A stretch of 64,000 nucleotides of DNA from assembly GCA_003013855.2 (NCBI GenBank), contig ML058513.1, positions 248,001 to 312,000 on the forward strand. Direction: 5' to 3'. The DNA is from Liriodendron chinense (lineage: Eukaryota > Streptophyta > Magnoliopsida > Magnoliales > Magnoliaceae). A model generated the notes under the pieces. It saw only the letters and a program-made list of their open reading frames with translations. It made no database searches and was not told the DNA's origin. The position numbers were made by a program, and so were the translations under genes. Positions 12,599 to 21,718 of the stretch are shown here, one piece after another. Position 1 is the first letter of the stretch. Every line of letters starts with the position of its first letter.

Positions 12599-15500
12599 TA
12601 AATAAAGGACAATATGACACCCATAAGAATATTTGATTAGAGAGCATTGTTCGGAGTACCCCCGATATTATTCGTATCTCTGGCTTAGTGATACCGATAA
12701 CAGTGGTAGTCTCAGAAATTCTAGGTATCGGCTATGTATCGTTAAGTATCGCCAATGTATCACTAATATTTTCAACTGTGTAAATTTCAAGTGTTGCTTG
12801 TATCGCCAATGTATTAGTGATATTTCGATAATTTCGCCAATGTATTGATGTCACCAAAAATCTATTTATTAAAAAGTTTCCATTTCAAATTTTTTTATGG
12901 GCGCATGGTTGTATGTATTGTTTGGAGTATCCCCTATATTATCCTATCTCCAGCTCGACAATAACGATAACATTGGTAATCTCAAAAATTTCAGGTATCA
13001 ACAATCTATCGCTAAGCATCGCCAAATTTTCGGCTGTGTAAATTCCAAGAGTCACTTGTATCGCCAGTGTTTCGATTTCACCAATATTTTCTACTGTTTA
13101 AATTTCAGGCGTTGCATGTATCACCAGTGTATCGACAATATTTCAATAAATATCGCTAAAAATTTATTTGTTTAAAAAATTCCATTTCAAAGTTTTCTAT
13201 GGACGCATGGTTGTATGCAACATTCAAATTGTCTATGATAATATCGATCATATCATGATATTATCGTTATTGCAACATGCATGATATCGAGACCACAGTC
13301 TTTCATTTCCTTTCCAGTTATCAATGATTTCTTAGTGAAATGTTGTGTGTCGTTGATATTCTAAAATATCGATAGATGTTTGAATGGAAGGTTGGATGGG
13401 AAGGTTGGACTGATTTCTTATGACAACACATGGCCACATGATTTTAGGCCCCTATTAAATGGAAACTTATTATGTATGCATTCTTTTTATGATTTTTTTT
13501 ATTCCTAAATATACAAATATGTGTATTTTATCTCTTGAAGTTTCATTGAAAAATTCTACTGTTTTCCCCATGTTTCCTTGCATTTCTGATTATCAGTGAT
13601 TTCGATTTTGTTTCCACATCCCCAACCAGTGAAACTTGTAGCGATACTAATACTTATAACACTGATAGAGGGAGAAATCAAGGTATTTCGTATCGGTAAC
13701 GGTGGCTGTAACGGTCACCACCATTATCGATAAGTGTATCAGCTGTTACAAGGGTGTAACGATCATTACAACCCCCGTAACGGTTGAAAATTTTATTTTG
13801 CATGAAAAATTCTGAAAAAACATCTAGAAAATTCAGAATAATGTAAATATTCCAAATATATATTCATTTTTTGTTTTAAATATGTTTATGGTAGTGTAAC
13901 AGTCCACTCTTTGGTGAGAGTGTTGTATTGGGCTGTCTAGTGAATTTATGAACATGATTATATGTCTCTAATGTTTACACATTACAATCAAGCATTAGAA
14001 CTAGAAATCAGAAGAAAAAAACTGCATAAATACTACTTTTTTAGTTTTTTGAAGAAAAAAAAAGGCCCTTGGAGCTTCTATTCGCTAAAATCACTTCAAT
14101 TTGCGGTTTTAATCTTAAAAACTATAATAAGAGTGGTCAAAATCTGTTGTAAAATGATACAGGAGAGATTTTGGAATGAAAAAAGTGAAAAAAGAGGAGA
14201 AAAATGGATTTAAATAGAAAAAAAAGTGGCTGTTTTTCGACCGTTACAGGGGGTAACAGTCGTTATGCCCCGTAACGGCCAATACGGTCCTAAAAAACCA
14301 ACTACCCCGTTTCACCCCCATATCGCGTAACGTTCATGGCAGTTACCCATATGCATCCGCCTTTACGTTCATATCGTAACGGATACAGAACACCTTGGGA
14401 GAAATAATTTCATTGATGTTAAGCTTCCTTTTAAAATGCTAAAGAAAACTCACATTTAAAATTTTTTGAATGCCTACCTCCTCCTCTCCGCCTCCTTATA
14501 GACCCAAAAGACAATCCTTATAAATCTTTAATGAAATTCCCCAAACTATTAGGTTGATTTCAAATAGATCTTAATTGATTTCAAATCAATTTAATCTACC
14601 TAAGATGGCAGCAAGGCTAATAATAGTAGAAGCAAATCTAAGACATAATCCTCAAAATCTTCAATCCCATCTTTTAATCAGCCCCATATCTTCCACAAAT
14701 AGTAAATTGCAGTTCATGATATTTAGGCCCTAAATCTATCAACAAACAGTCCATAATTAGTACATGTTGGGCCCTATGGTGGGCCGTGGGCCTGCATTAA
14801 TATGTTTGGTGCACTCATGATAAACTAGGTTAGAGGAGATGTGAATAGCTACAGGATTATCACTGTATAGTATCATGGGAGAGGAAATTGGGAGACCTAA
14901 TTCAGTTAAAAAAGGCCTTCAGCCAAAACACATACACCATGAACCATCGCCCAAAACTCCCTTTCAGCATTGGAGCAGCCCACAACAAATTGCGTTTTGC
15001 TTTTCCATGTTACTAGATTGCCACCAACCAAGGTGCAATAACCGGAAGTAAATTGTGATCAGGAGAGCCATCCCACTTTGCATTAGTATATGCCTCAATA
15101 CGAAGATGGCCATGTGGAGAATAAAGAATTCTTCATCTAAGTGAACCTTTGAGATACTTTAAAATACAGTAAACTGCATCCAAGTGATTCTTGTGAGGAG
15201 CATGTATAAATTAACTGACTACACTAATTGTGTATGCAATGTTAGGATGAATAACAATCAAATAGAATCAATCACACAGGCCTTGATTCTCAAGCCCTTA
15301 CGCTAGTTCTACTGTTGTTTCTTTTTATTCCTCTTGATCTAGCTTGTAATTTCGGGGCGTTGATTTCTTGTCAGTGCCTTTTTCTGACAAAATCTGTGTT
15401 TCCTCTCAGAAAAATTTGTAACCAAGTTATTACATGAAACTTAATTTCTTTTTCCTTGGCCATAATTTAAGCTTATGATTCCATAAAATATCATATTGCA

Positions 15501-18500
15501 ATGTATGCATGTGTGTGTATGTATGCTGTTGCATGTATAAATATAGAACACACACACCCATACAGTCTGTAGATAGATATTAGGTAGATGTATCTTTTCT
15601 TTCAAGGAACCATGCTGGGTGACGAATCTGGGTGATTAGCTGATATACTTTAGGTCAGCAGTAGATCCTGTTAAATGGCCCAACCAGTTGTTAAATGGGT
15701 ACCCTCCTGTTTGTCTTAGGAGTTGGTAACTTCACCTACTATTCAAGCCTCTGATGTGTTCTATTTTTGGCAGATATATCAGAGTTGCAGAGTGGTGGCA
15801 TTCATACCAGTTGCAAATGGCACACGTTTGGTTAAGGCAAGTTCCCTTTTTGTACGTCTGACAGTCAACCTTTCCCCATTTGCATTCGAACTTCCTACTC
15901 GGTATCTCCCATTTGTGAAGATTCTCAAGGACATTGGGCTTCAAGATGTGCTGTCTCTCTCCTGTGCAAAGGATCTTCTGTTAAACATCCAGAGATCATG
16001 TGGATATCAACGTCTCAATCCTAATGAACTCCGTGCTGTGATGGAGATTCTTCACTTCATATGTGATGGGATTGCTCAGGCAAGGTCAGATGGATCCAAT
16101 TGGGCAACGGAAGCAATAGTCCCGGACGATGGATGCAGGCTTGTTCTGGCAAGATCATGTGTCTGCATTGATGCTAATGGATCCCAATTTCTCAGGAACA
16201 TAGATACTTCCAGGTTGAGATTTGTTCACCCAGATCTTCCAGAAAAGATGTGCACAACCTTGGGCATCAAAAAGCTGTCTGAAATGGTTGTGGAGGTACA
16301 AAACCTAATGTTATCCTTTTCTGCATCTTCCTTAAATTTGCATTCAGCGTCGCTTGGATTTGAAATCTCAAATTTTCATAAAGCACAAATGTGGTGGCCC
16401 CAACCAGATATCAGTTATTTGTTTGTTTTGCAGACCTCTTCCCACAAAATGATGAATGTAGTTACGGTTTTGCTGATGTATGCTGCAGGCCCATCCCGAA
16501 TTTGTGATTTCACGGAAAATGGCATTTCTCATCATCATCATCATCATCATCATCTAAGCCTTATCCCAACTAATTAGGGTTGGCTACCTCAAACCTATTC
16601 CGCCATTCCACTCTATCAAGGGCCATCATGAATCTGGAAAAGCCATTTCTTAAAATAATAATAATAAAAAAAGAAGAAGAAAAAGAATCCAAACTGGCTT
16701 TTAATTCTCTCTGAATCAGTAGAATTTGTCTCTCTCTGAAAAGAACTATGCATTTTTTGAAACCTGATCTGCATTTGTTTCAGGAACTGGATCACGAGCA
16801 AAAATTACAGGTTTTGGATGAGCTTGGGTCAGTTCCATTGAAGATGATAACAGCCAGGCTCATGAGCAGATCTTTCCAAGCTGCAGTATCTACTGTTATA
16901 AATAGCTTAACTGACTATATACCTGGATTTGAAGGCCTGACACTGGAGCAGATACGAAGTTACCTTGAATCCATGGGAGAGAAGTTACAGTTTGTTCAAT
17001 TCCTTTGGACGCGATTTCTGCTACTTCCAAAATCTTTGGACATTACCCGCAAAACCAAGGATTCTGGTATTCCCAAATGGGAAGGCGGATCGGGGCATCG
17101 GACTCTTTACTATGTCGACCGATCAAGTACTCATGTTTTGGTTGCAGAGCCTCCCAATTCCATGTCTGTTTTCGACGTCATTGCAGCTGTTGTGAGTCAG
17201 GTATTGGGTTCCCCGACAGTATTACCCATTGGGCCATTACTTTCTGCCCCCGAGGGTTCAGAAAATGAAATCCTTAATATACTAAGACTCGGATCTGATA
17301 GAGGGGAAACAAGCGGCGGAAGTGGTAGCGATAGATTGGTAGGCAAGGAGCTATTGCCACAGGATGCTCTGCAAGTACAGTTCCATCCACTGCGGCCATT
17401 TTACAGAGGAGAGATAGTGGCATGGCGGCCAGGAAAGGATGGGGAGAAGTTGAAGTATGGTAGAGTTCCGGAGAATGTGAGGCCGTCTGCTGGCCAGGCT
17501 CTTTACAGGTTTATGGTGGAAACAACACCAGGAGAGACACAACCTCTTCTTTCCTCTCAGGTTTTCTCATTCAGAAGCATTTCTACTGAGGATGGGGCTT
17601 CAACATCAGCCTTGCTGGAGGGTGGTCAGACTAATGCAGAAAACAGGGATCGTGCACAGGGTCATAAAGCTTCTGGAAGTGGCAAAACAGTGTCCCAGGT
17701 CTGAGATTCCCTGTTCCTCCTGATGGCAGTTTGATTTTACTTTTAATTGGGAAGTGCTCCCTGAACCTGCAGGGTCTCTAGTTTTATCCATGGAGCTGGT
17801 TTTCTGTGATTACACCTCTTTTCTTTTCTTTTTATTTTTTATTTAACTTGTGTAATTCATAAAAAGAAAACCTTTCCATGCAACCAGTTGCATTTTGGAT
17901 GTGTGGGCCACTCCTTATCATTGATATGGACCATCCATTTGATCCAATTGATTTTTCATTTGGGCACCTTGCAAATCCACACTCCTAACTATTCAATCAA
18001 TATATTTGGAAAAGGAGTGAAGATTATTTACAGAAAAAAAAAGGGTCCTATTGTCAATCTCAATCAATCCATTGGTGGGCCCTGCAATAAATGGCTGCAA
18101 AGAATCATTTTCGTTAGATGATGCTTACGTATCCTATCTATGGTTCAAAAAGAGATGCTCATTTGAAAATGGATCAATGCATGGATTGTTAGAATCATCC
18201 GATCAAATGTGATTTTTACAGTGATCCATGGAGAGTTGGGCTGGATTAATTGAATGATCCACCACCCCACATCACTAACATGAGCTACCCTTGTGTCTAA
18301 ATGCTACTGTGTGCATGGGAATGTTCACATACACTTCGTGCACTAGAGCATTTTTCAGATAAAAATTATTACAGCAATACTCAGGCCTGGAACTAACAAG
18401 GTTCTCCTTTCAGCAATCGGTTAAAGAACTACAGTATGGCCGGGTATCTACAGAGGAACTGGTGCAGGCTGTCCATGACATGCTTGCTGCAGCTGGGATC

Positions 18501-19952
18501 AACATGGATGCTGAGAAGCAGACCCTGCTGCGAACGACTCTATCTCTGCAAGAACAGCTCAAAGAATCTCAAGCAGCACTTCTTCTCGAGCAGGTCTGTT
18601 TGTTGTTCTCTCTGTTGTTTATCGCGTTGTTTAACTTGGGTGAGTCAATACCACCAGTTTATTTTTTCTATTGTCTTCATGATTAAGGATGGTGCAGCAG
18701 TGTCAGTCCAAACTTTCAAGAGGGAACCCGGATATATTTGACTGTGGGATGCACAGTGACTTTGGGTTTTCAGTTTGTACTTGGATGGCCCATGGTTTAG
18801 TGATCTAGATCCTAGGCTAGGGCTGCAACTTGAGTTGGGGCTGACCCAAACCTGACTAAGCAACCCGAGTTCAGGTTGGGTTAGGTCAGGTTATCAGGGT
18901 CTCAGGTCAGGTTAGGGTTGGAAAACTCCAGACCAATTTGAAATAGGATTGGCCCGGGTTGAGCAAATACAGGTCGGTTTGGGTCAGGTTGGGAATGATC
19001 ACATGCATTTGGATTGGGTTGGGTTGGTTTAGGGTTTGAGTATAGAGGAATTCGGGTTGGAATTCAGGTCAGATCAGGTTGCAGGTTGCAGGTTGGGTTG
19101 TCTTGAGGTCGGGCTTGGGTTGACCCTCAACTCAACCCACCCAGCCCACCCAAGTTGCACCCACAATGTTAGACCATTGATCCTACCCCCAAATCATCCT
19201 GGTTGGAAGATCTTAGCCAGCGCATCTTTTGGTGTTTTTTTTTTCATTGGGATGTGGACCCTTCCTGTATTCAGGCTGCCAATGAAAGGACTAGGATCTC
19301 CTCATAGAAGAAACTTTTGGGGCATGGTCATCGACCATGTGCCCAATGTCTGGCTCATCCGAATATTGACCCCTCATACAGAGGACCCAAGGATACATGA
19401 TACTTATCCTTGTGTTAAGGATAATATAATTCCTCTTTCAAAAACTTGTTTTGGATTTCAATTGAACTTCAGAGGTAGAAATTGCAATGGCAAATGAAGT
19501 TGCAAACCCTGGATCATATATAAGTGAAGGAGGCTGTGTGCCCCAAGAATCAGTAACCATATTTCCTGACTGTCTACTTATGACAGGCTGGAATCCCAAC
19601 ATGCATTGAATGACATTTTCAAATGACCTTCTGAAATACCTTTTTGGTTCCCGCCTGCCACTCTGGACGGCAAGATCTGTGCTCTGAATTTAGGTCCTAT
19701 TGTCATGTCAATTGTCGTCCCTTTTTTTCTTCTGATAATGGGATGAATTTGCAGGAGAAGGCCGACACAGCAGCAAAAGAAGCCGATGCAGCCAAGGCGG
19801 CATGGTCATGCCGCGTCTGCCTAAGTACTGAAGTGGACATTGCAATAGTTCCTTGTGGGCATGTACTATGTCGCAGATGCTCATCTGCCGTTACCCGGTG
19901 CCCCTTTTGCCGACTTCAGGTGTCCAAAACAATGAAAATTTTCCGGCCATAA
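1..19952 (+). CDS. Sacsin-like giant protein with C-terminal RING finger, 3' part (gene runs off the left edge; two apparent frame breaks)
   Basis: Coding blocks read as 1-2330, 2750-2882, about 15774-16295, 16784-17698, 18414-18593 and 19755-19952 (stop TAA at 19950-19952); the last four blocks and both early donors have GT-AG borders with matching phase. About 1,420 codons are visible, against roughly 4,700 residues for the Arabidopsis homologue, so the N-terminal sacsin repeats with their Hsp90-like ATPase fold lie to the left. Recognisable parts are the VPxANGTRLV-type segment near 15800 (here VANGTRLV), the NLSPFAFELP segment, RPSAGQALYRF near 17485, an EKADTAAKEADAAKAAW coiled-coil-like stretch, and the C3HC4 RING in the last exon. 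Family knowledge: sacsins are chaperone-like and the RING predicts E3 ubiquitin ligase activity; the plant substrate is unknown. Odd points are the frame change near 1093, a phase mismatch at the 15774 exon, and a 12.9-kb intron. It could be a functional gene with sequencing errors or a decaying copy. Confidence 0.9.
3330..3881. repeat. Inverted-repeat element rich in TAGCGTA/GCTACG motifs
   Basis: Both ends are built of imperfect copies of GCTATGTAGCGT and its complement, separated by an AT-rich centre. This is compatible with a non-autonomous DNA transposon with sloppy terminal inverted repeats. No clear target duplication was found, so the limits are approximate. Confidence 0.45.
4306..4516. 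mobile_element. Degenerate hAT-type MITE, CAAGG family
   Basis: The left end reads CAAGGTATTCTGTAACGG, as in the better copies at 6866 and 13679. The body is made of GTAACGGCCGT-like units. The right end is eroded and no target duplication is visible. Confidence 0.5.
5092..5158. repeat. (TA)n microsatellite
   Basis: About 65 bases of uninterrupted TA dinucleotides followed by a short TTA-rich run to 5185. Likely length-variable. Confidence 0.95.
5220..5620. repeat. Dispersed repeat with TATCGATGATAT motifs
   Basis: This stretch resembles 12690-13670 in order and wording: a GATAAAAATCTGTTTATT-like start, a TTGTATG segment, an AGTTTCATTGA segment, a TTTTCCCCATGTTTCCC segment, then TATCG-rich ends. 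It is an unclassified repeat family with at least two copies in this intron. Confidence 0.5.
5660..5930 (-). mobile_element. LTR fragment related to the gypsy element at 10223-14640
   Basis: The order of landmarks (CGGTNATNAAGTC, CACAAGAATATTTG, TTCATTGATNT, then CCTACCTCCT and the minus-strand TCTATAAAAGGG promoter-like box near 5850) is shared with the broken LTR at 12369-14640. Here the landmarks are contiguous, so this is probably a solo LTR remnant on the minus strand. Confidence 0.5.
6866..7126. mobile_element. hAT-type MITE, CAAGG family, with perfect 8-bp target duplication
   Basis: 261 bp, beginning CAAGGTGTTCC and ending GGGATACCTTG. It is flanked on both sides by GCTGTCCC (6858-6865 and 7127-7134). 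An 8-bp duplication and a YARNG-type terminus are hAT hallmarks. The body is GTAACGG/CCGTTAC-rich with no transposase. It is inserted in the older minus-strand LINE. Confidence 0.85.
7577..8400 (+). mobile_element. 5'-truncated L1-type LINE with poly(A), nested in the minus-strand LINE
   Basis: Only the 3' part is present. A zf-RVT zinc-binding region (CCLCMKDSESIDHLFISCPF near 7945-8004) is followed by IWNLILPGIWWAIWSERNRC, a short 3' end and a 15-A tail (8384-8398). GCTTCGATGG at 7567-7576 and GCTTCGACGG at 8401-8410 look like the two ends of a target-site duplication and coincide with a doubled EPSK/PSK codon block in the host LINE. Confidence 0.8.
8729..9090 (+). mobile_element. Possible LTR fragment
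   Basis: AT-rich sequence with a TCTATAAAAGTGG promoter-like box near 9017 and downstream TGTAAAGCATTCC, resembling the U3-R part of a plant LTR. No partner LTR or internal domain was matched to it, so this is tentative. The following 9090-9540 has G-rich, TTTAGGG-like runs and nothing assignable. Confidence 0.35.
9544..9559. repeat. Poly(G) run of 16
   Basis: Sixteen consecutive G on the plus strand next to a degenerate TTTAGGG-like stretch (9470-9540). Such runs are error-prone in assemblies. Confidence 0.9.
10223..12362 (-). mobile_element. Ty3/gypsy chromovirus-type retrotransposon with protease, RT and RNase H deleted
   Basis: Read on the minus strand. A primer-binding-like site (TAGTATCAAAGCGGG) lies near 12350, followed by a gag segment (IPKFHGQLHVDDFINWL, about 11940-12020). 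A DGFLFKGDRLCVPRTSL spacer (about 11740-11790) leads into the integrase zinc finger (CRTCQLAK), the integrase core (VVVDRFSKMPHFF ... SDRDVQF ... FSLAYHPQ, 11101-11409), the GDYVMV/YVVEL C-terminal part (10500-10800) and a chromodomain (YLVKWKNRPESDCRWI, 10223-10483). Gag joins almost directly to the pre-integrase segment, so protease, reverse transcriptase and RNase H are gone. Frames are broken; the element cannot move by itself. A chromodomain usually directs insertion to particular chromatin. Confidence 0.85.
11505..11701 (-). repeat. About 100-bp tandem duplication inside the gypsy integrase
   Basis: Copies 11505-11605 and 11606-11701 both run from CCCAATAATTTT to GACCAAAATGACT with scattered differences. 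They duplicate the integrase zinc-binding region (HFGRDKTIALVEDR on the minus strand) and add to its inactivation. Confidence 0.85.
12369..12674. repeat. Two 148-bp tandem units with internal AAT/AAAT microsatellites (gypsy LTR part)
   Basis: Unit 1 (12369-12516) and unit 2 (12517-12674) begin CGGTTATCAAGTCGATGAG and contain an ATAAATAA/AATAATAAT run in the middle. They sit directly outside the primer-binding-like site of the gypsy element, so they are probably the U5 side of its upstream LTR, duplicated in place. Confidence 0.75.
12690..13670. repeat. Dispersed TATCG-rich repeat inserted in the LTR
   Basis: Two or three imperfect units, each with TATCGCCAATGTAT-like motifs, a TTTATTAAAAAGTTTCCATTTC-like junction (shortened here) and a CGCATGGTTGTATG segment. 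The same wording occurs at 5220-5620. Class unknown. Confidence 0.5.
13679..14397. mobile_element. hAT-type MITE, CAAGG family, 719 bp, with 8-bp target duplication
   Basis: Begins CAAGGTATTTCGTATCGG and ends ACGGATACAGAACACCTTG. GGAGAAAT flanks both sides (13671-13678 and 14398-14405). Ends are GTAACGG-rich as in the 261-bp copy at 6866, but the A/T-rich centre is longer, so it may be closer to the parent element. No transposase is readable. Confidence 0.85.
14398..14640 (-). mobile_element. Outer part of the interrupted gypsy LTR
   Basis: AATTTCATTGATGTTAAG, CCTACCTCCTCC and the minus-strand TCTATAAGG box match the contiguous LTR remnant at 5760-5930. This piece therefore belongs with 12369-12674, separated by later insertions. 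Confidence 0.45.
14830..15290 (-). mobile_element. Ty1/copia fragment (end of reverse transcriptase and RNase H)
   Basis: Minus-strand reading, with stops and frame changes, gives RILYSPHGHLRIEAYTNAKW, then GSPDHNLLPVIAPWLVA and WFMVYVFWLKAFFN, in the order of the copia RNase H domain. No LTRs were identified next to it. 15300-15770 holds nothing further that I recognise. Confidence 0.75.
16525..16636 (-). mobile_element. RTE-type LINE 3' tail with (ATC)n end
   Basis: On the minus strand it reads MALDRVEWRNRF ... VANPN, then a short 3' end finishing in a GAT repeat (16530-16554). This matches the tails at 23560, 24090, 24390 and 59700. It lies in the sacsin intron 16296-16783. Confidence 0.75.
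18811..19165. repeat. GGTTGGG-rich repeat element in a sacsin intron
   Basis: The left end TAGGGCTGCAACTTGAG is mirrored by CCCAAGTTGCACCCAC at the right. The inside is imperfect copies of TCAGGTTGGG. This resembles a MITE of the family seen again at 34240-34845; no target duplication was found. Confidence 0.5.
19755..19952 (+). CDS. Last exon of the sacsin-like gene: RING finger
   Basis: This exon of 65 codons plus stop follows a GCAG acceptor. It encodes an Ala/Lys/Glu-rich helix and then a compact RING with metal ligands in the order CRVC ... PCGHVLCRRC ... RCPFC (Cys-x2-Cys, Cys-x-His-x2-Cys-x2-Cys, Cys-x2-Cys), ending in KIFRP at the C terminus. All eight ligands are present, so this module at least is intact. 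The C-terminal position and the short tail after the last Cys match the XIAP/MDM2-like RINGs that end plant sacsin homologues. It is listed separately because it is the functional signature of the gene. Confidence 0.93.
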   Translation, partial: EKADTAAKEADAAKAAWSCRVCLSTEVDIAIVPCGHVLCRRCSSAVTRCPFCRLQVSKTMKIFRP

Positions 19953-20039
19953 AAAGCGTGACGCAGATCATAGAGATTCTCAAACGAATGATTCGACATT
20001 GCCACACCATCAGAATTAAGGAGTTGCCAAAAGTATTTA

Positions 20040-20815
20040 GAAGGAAATGAAGTATTGGAATGTGGGCGTAGAATGGTTCATTCTCAGCGAAGTCCATATT
20101 CTCTAAAATATGCGTCTCAGGTGACCCTCATTATCCTTGGACTAAGATTTGGAGAGGCCTTATGCCTCCTCGAGTGCAGGCCTCCTGGTTGCTAGCTGTT
20201 GCAAATAAGATCCTTACAGTGGATAATCTTAAAAGAAGGAATATGGCAATGGAAAATATGTGCATCATGTATAGGAAAAGTGGATCATTCATTCCTGCAC
20301 TGTCCTGTAGGTAGCGTGTGTTGGGACCAATTCTTCAAGCTGTTTATAGTGAATTGGGCTCTAGAAAGGACGCTTTGACAGGTTATGGCTGGGTGGAATT
20401 CCACCCCATTTTCAGCCCATGGAAGAAAGTTTGGATGTTCTTCCCCATGCTATTTTATGGGGGTTATGGAAGGAAAGGATGCAAGAATTTTTTGAAGGAA
20501 AGAATGTGGAAATGGCAGTTGTCCTTTTCTAGGCTCTTTGGCTTTGGAATGGGTCAGTGATCTCCCAGAGTTCTCCCGAATCTGGGAGGCCATGGTTAGA
20601 AGGGATTGGGATTCAATTGTTCTGGGGTGGTTGGCCCGCTTTTTGGGCAATTGTTGTCTTGTTTTTTTAGCTTGTCTTTGCTTGTGCATATCTTTAGCTA
20701 TAGTTGTTTCTGTTTTGCAGAGTGACATCAGGGTCACCTTCTGCGCTTTGTATTATTTTTCTGCTTGCTTAATGAAATTATTTTCTCATGTGAGGAAAAA
20801 AAAAAAGAAAAAGAA
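20040..20815 (+). mobile_element. 5'-truncated L1-type LINE between the convergent genes
   Basis: Plus-strand reading gives IWRGLMPPRVQASWLLAVAN, KILTVDNLKRR, then CIMYRKSGSFI, the zf-RVT region, broken by stops, and an A-rich tail at 20798-20815. It fills most of the gap between the sacsin stop (19952) and the HCF136 3' end, and may contribute to the transcript ends of either gene. Confidence 0.75.
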
Positions 20816-20941
20816 TTAGTTGGAGAAGGATCTGAAAAATGCAAAATTCCTCTGTAATCACAGCAATCCACATTGAGGCAAAGAATTATTTGTTTTTATG
20901 TATTCCGTAAAACAATATGAATACAAATAGGAGATAGCTAC

Positions 20942-21005
20942 ATATTTTGGGTACCAAAAAGACTTGGATCCAGATATTTTGGGTACCAAAAAGACTTGGA
21001 TCCAG
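20942..21005. repeat. Perfect 32-bp tandem repeat just after the HCF136 stop codon
   Basis: Two identical 32-bp units (20942-20973 and 20974-21005), each starting ATATTTTGGGTACC on the plus strand, lie 20 bases beyond the HCF136 stop, so inside its 3' untranslated region. The absence of mismatches implies a recent duplication. Confidence 0.9.
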
Positions 21006-21025
21006 GTTTATGCAAATTTGCTATA

Positions 21026-21683
21026 TTATCCGAGGTACCGAAGCAAGACACCATCATTCCCAAGTACAAAACCTTTGTTATCATTGATAAACCTGCACAG
21101 GGAAAAAGATCCAAATGTCAGACTTTGTAAGTTTTTGCGCCTCTCTTTTTATTGTAAATATAGCATATTGTGAACTAGCGGGAATGAAAATGATGTTTTT
21201 AGTCTTCTATGTTTCTTGTAGACTTCTTGTTGTGGTCTGATAAGAGGAGAAAATGAATTATCCTTAACTGTTTAGAGGCATGGATGCCAAAGCAAATGGG
21301 TTGAATTGGATAGAGAGACCTGGCCCATTTAACAATCAGGTTTCTGTTTAGCCCAAAACCCAACACATTTCTGGGTTGGATCCAAATAAAAAATAAGGTT
21401 TAATGTATCATCCAAAACAGGTACCTGTCATCACCTATGGACAATTCAGCTGTATCTGCCCAAGATTGCAAAATCAGTTTCTGTGTACCATGGTTATGCC
21501 GGGTCTGGATTAAGAGGATCCAAAACCAAAACATTTATCTATGGGTTGGGTTTAGGTCTGATTTCAGTGGGGTTCTCCTAATCTCTAATTCACTATTTAA
21601 TATAAACTTAGATATTTTTTTTGAAGAAAAAAAAAAAGAAGAAAATTACAAAAAGACCAGTCCCACAATTGGCCAGAAGCCCT

Positions 21684-21718
<35 letters not shown>

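Larger units (their letters stand above)
2883..15773 (+). other. Giant intron of the sacsin-like gene
   Basis: A GTCAGT donor at 2883 and an acceptor ending at 15773 (TTTTTGGCAG) enclose 12.9 kb. It holds TIR elements, simple repeats, two LINEs in opposite directions, a gypsy element with a broken LTR, a copia fragment and hAT-type MITEs, listed separately. No cellular exon was recognised in it. Parts with nothing assigned include 2890-3320, 3890-4300 and 4520-5090. Confidence 0.75.
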
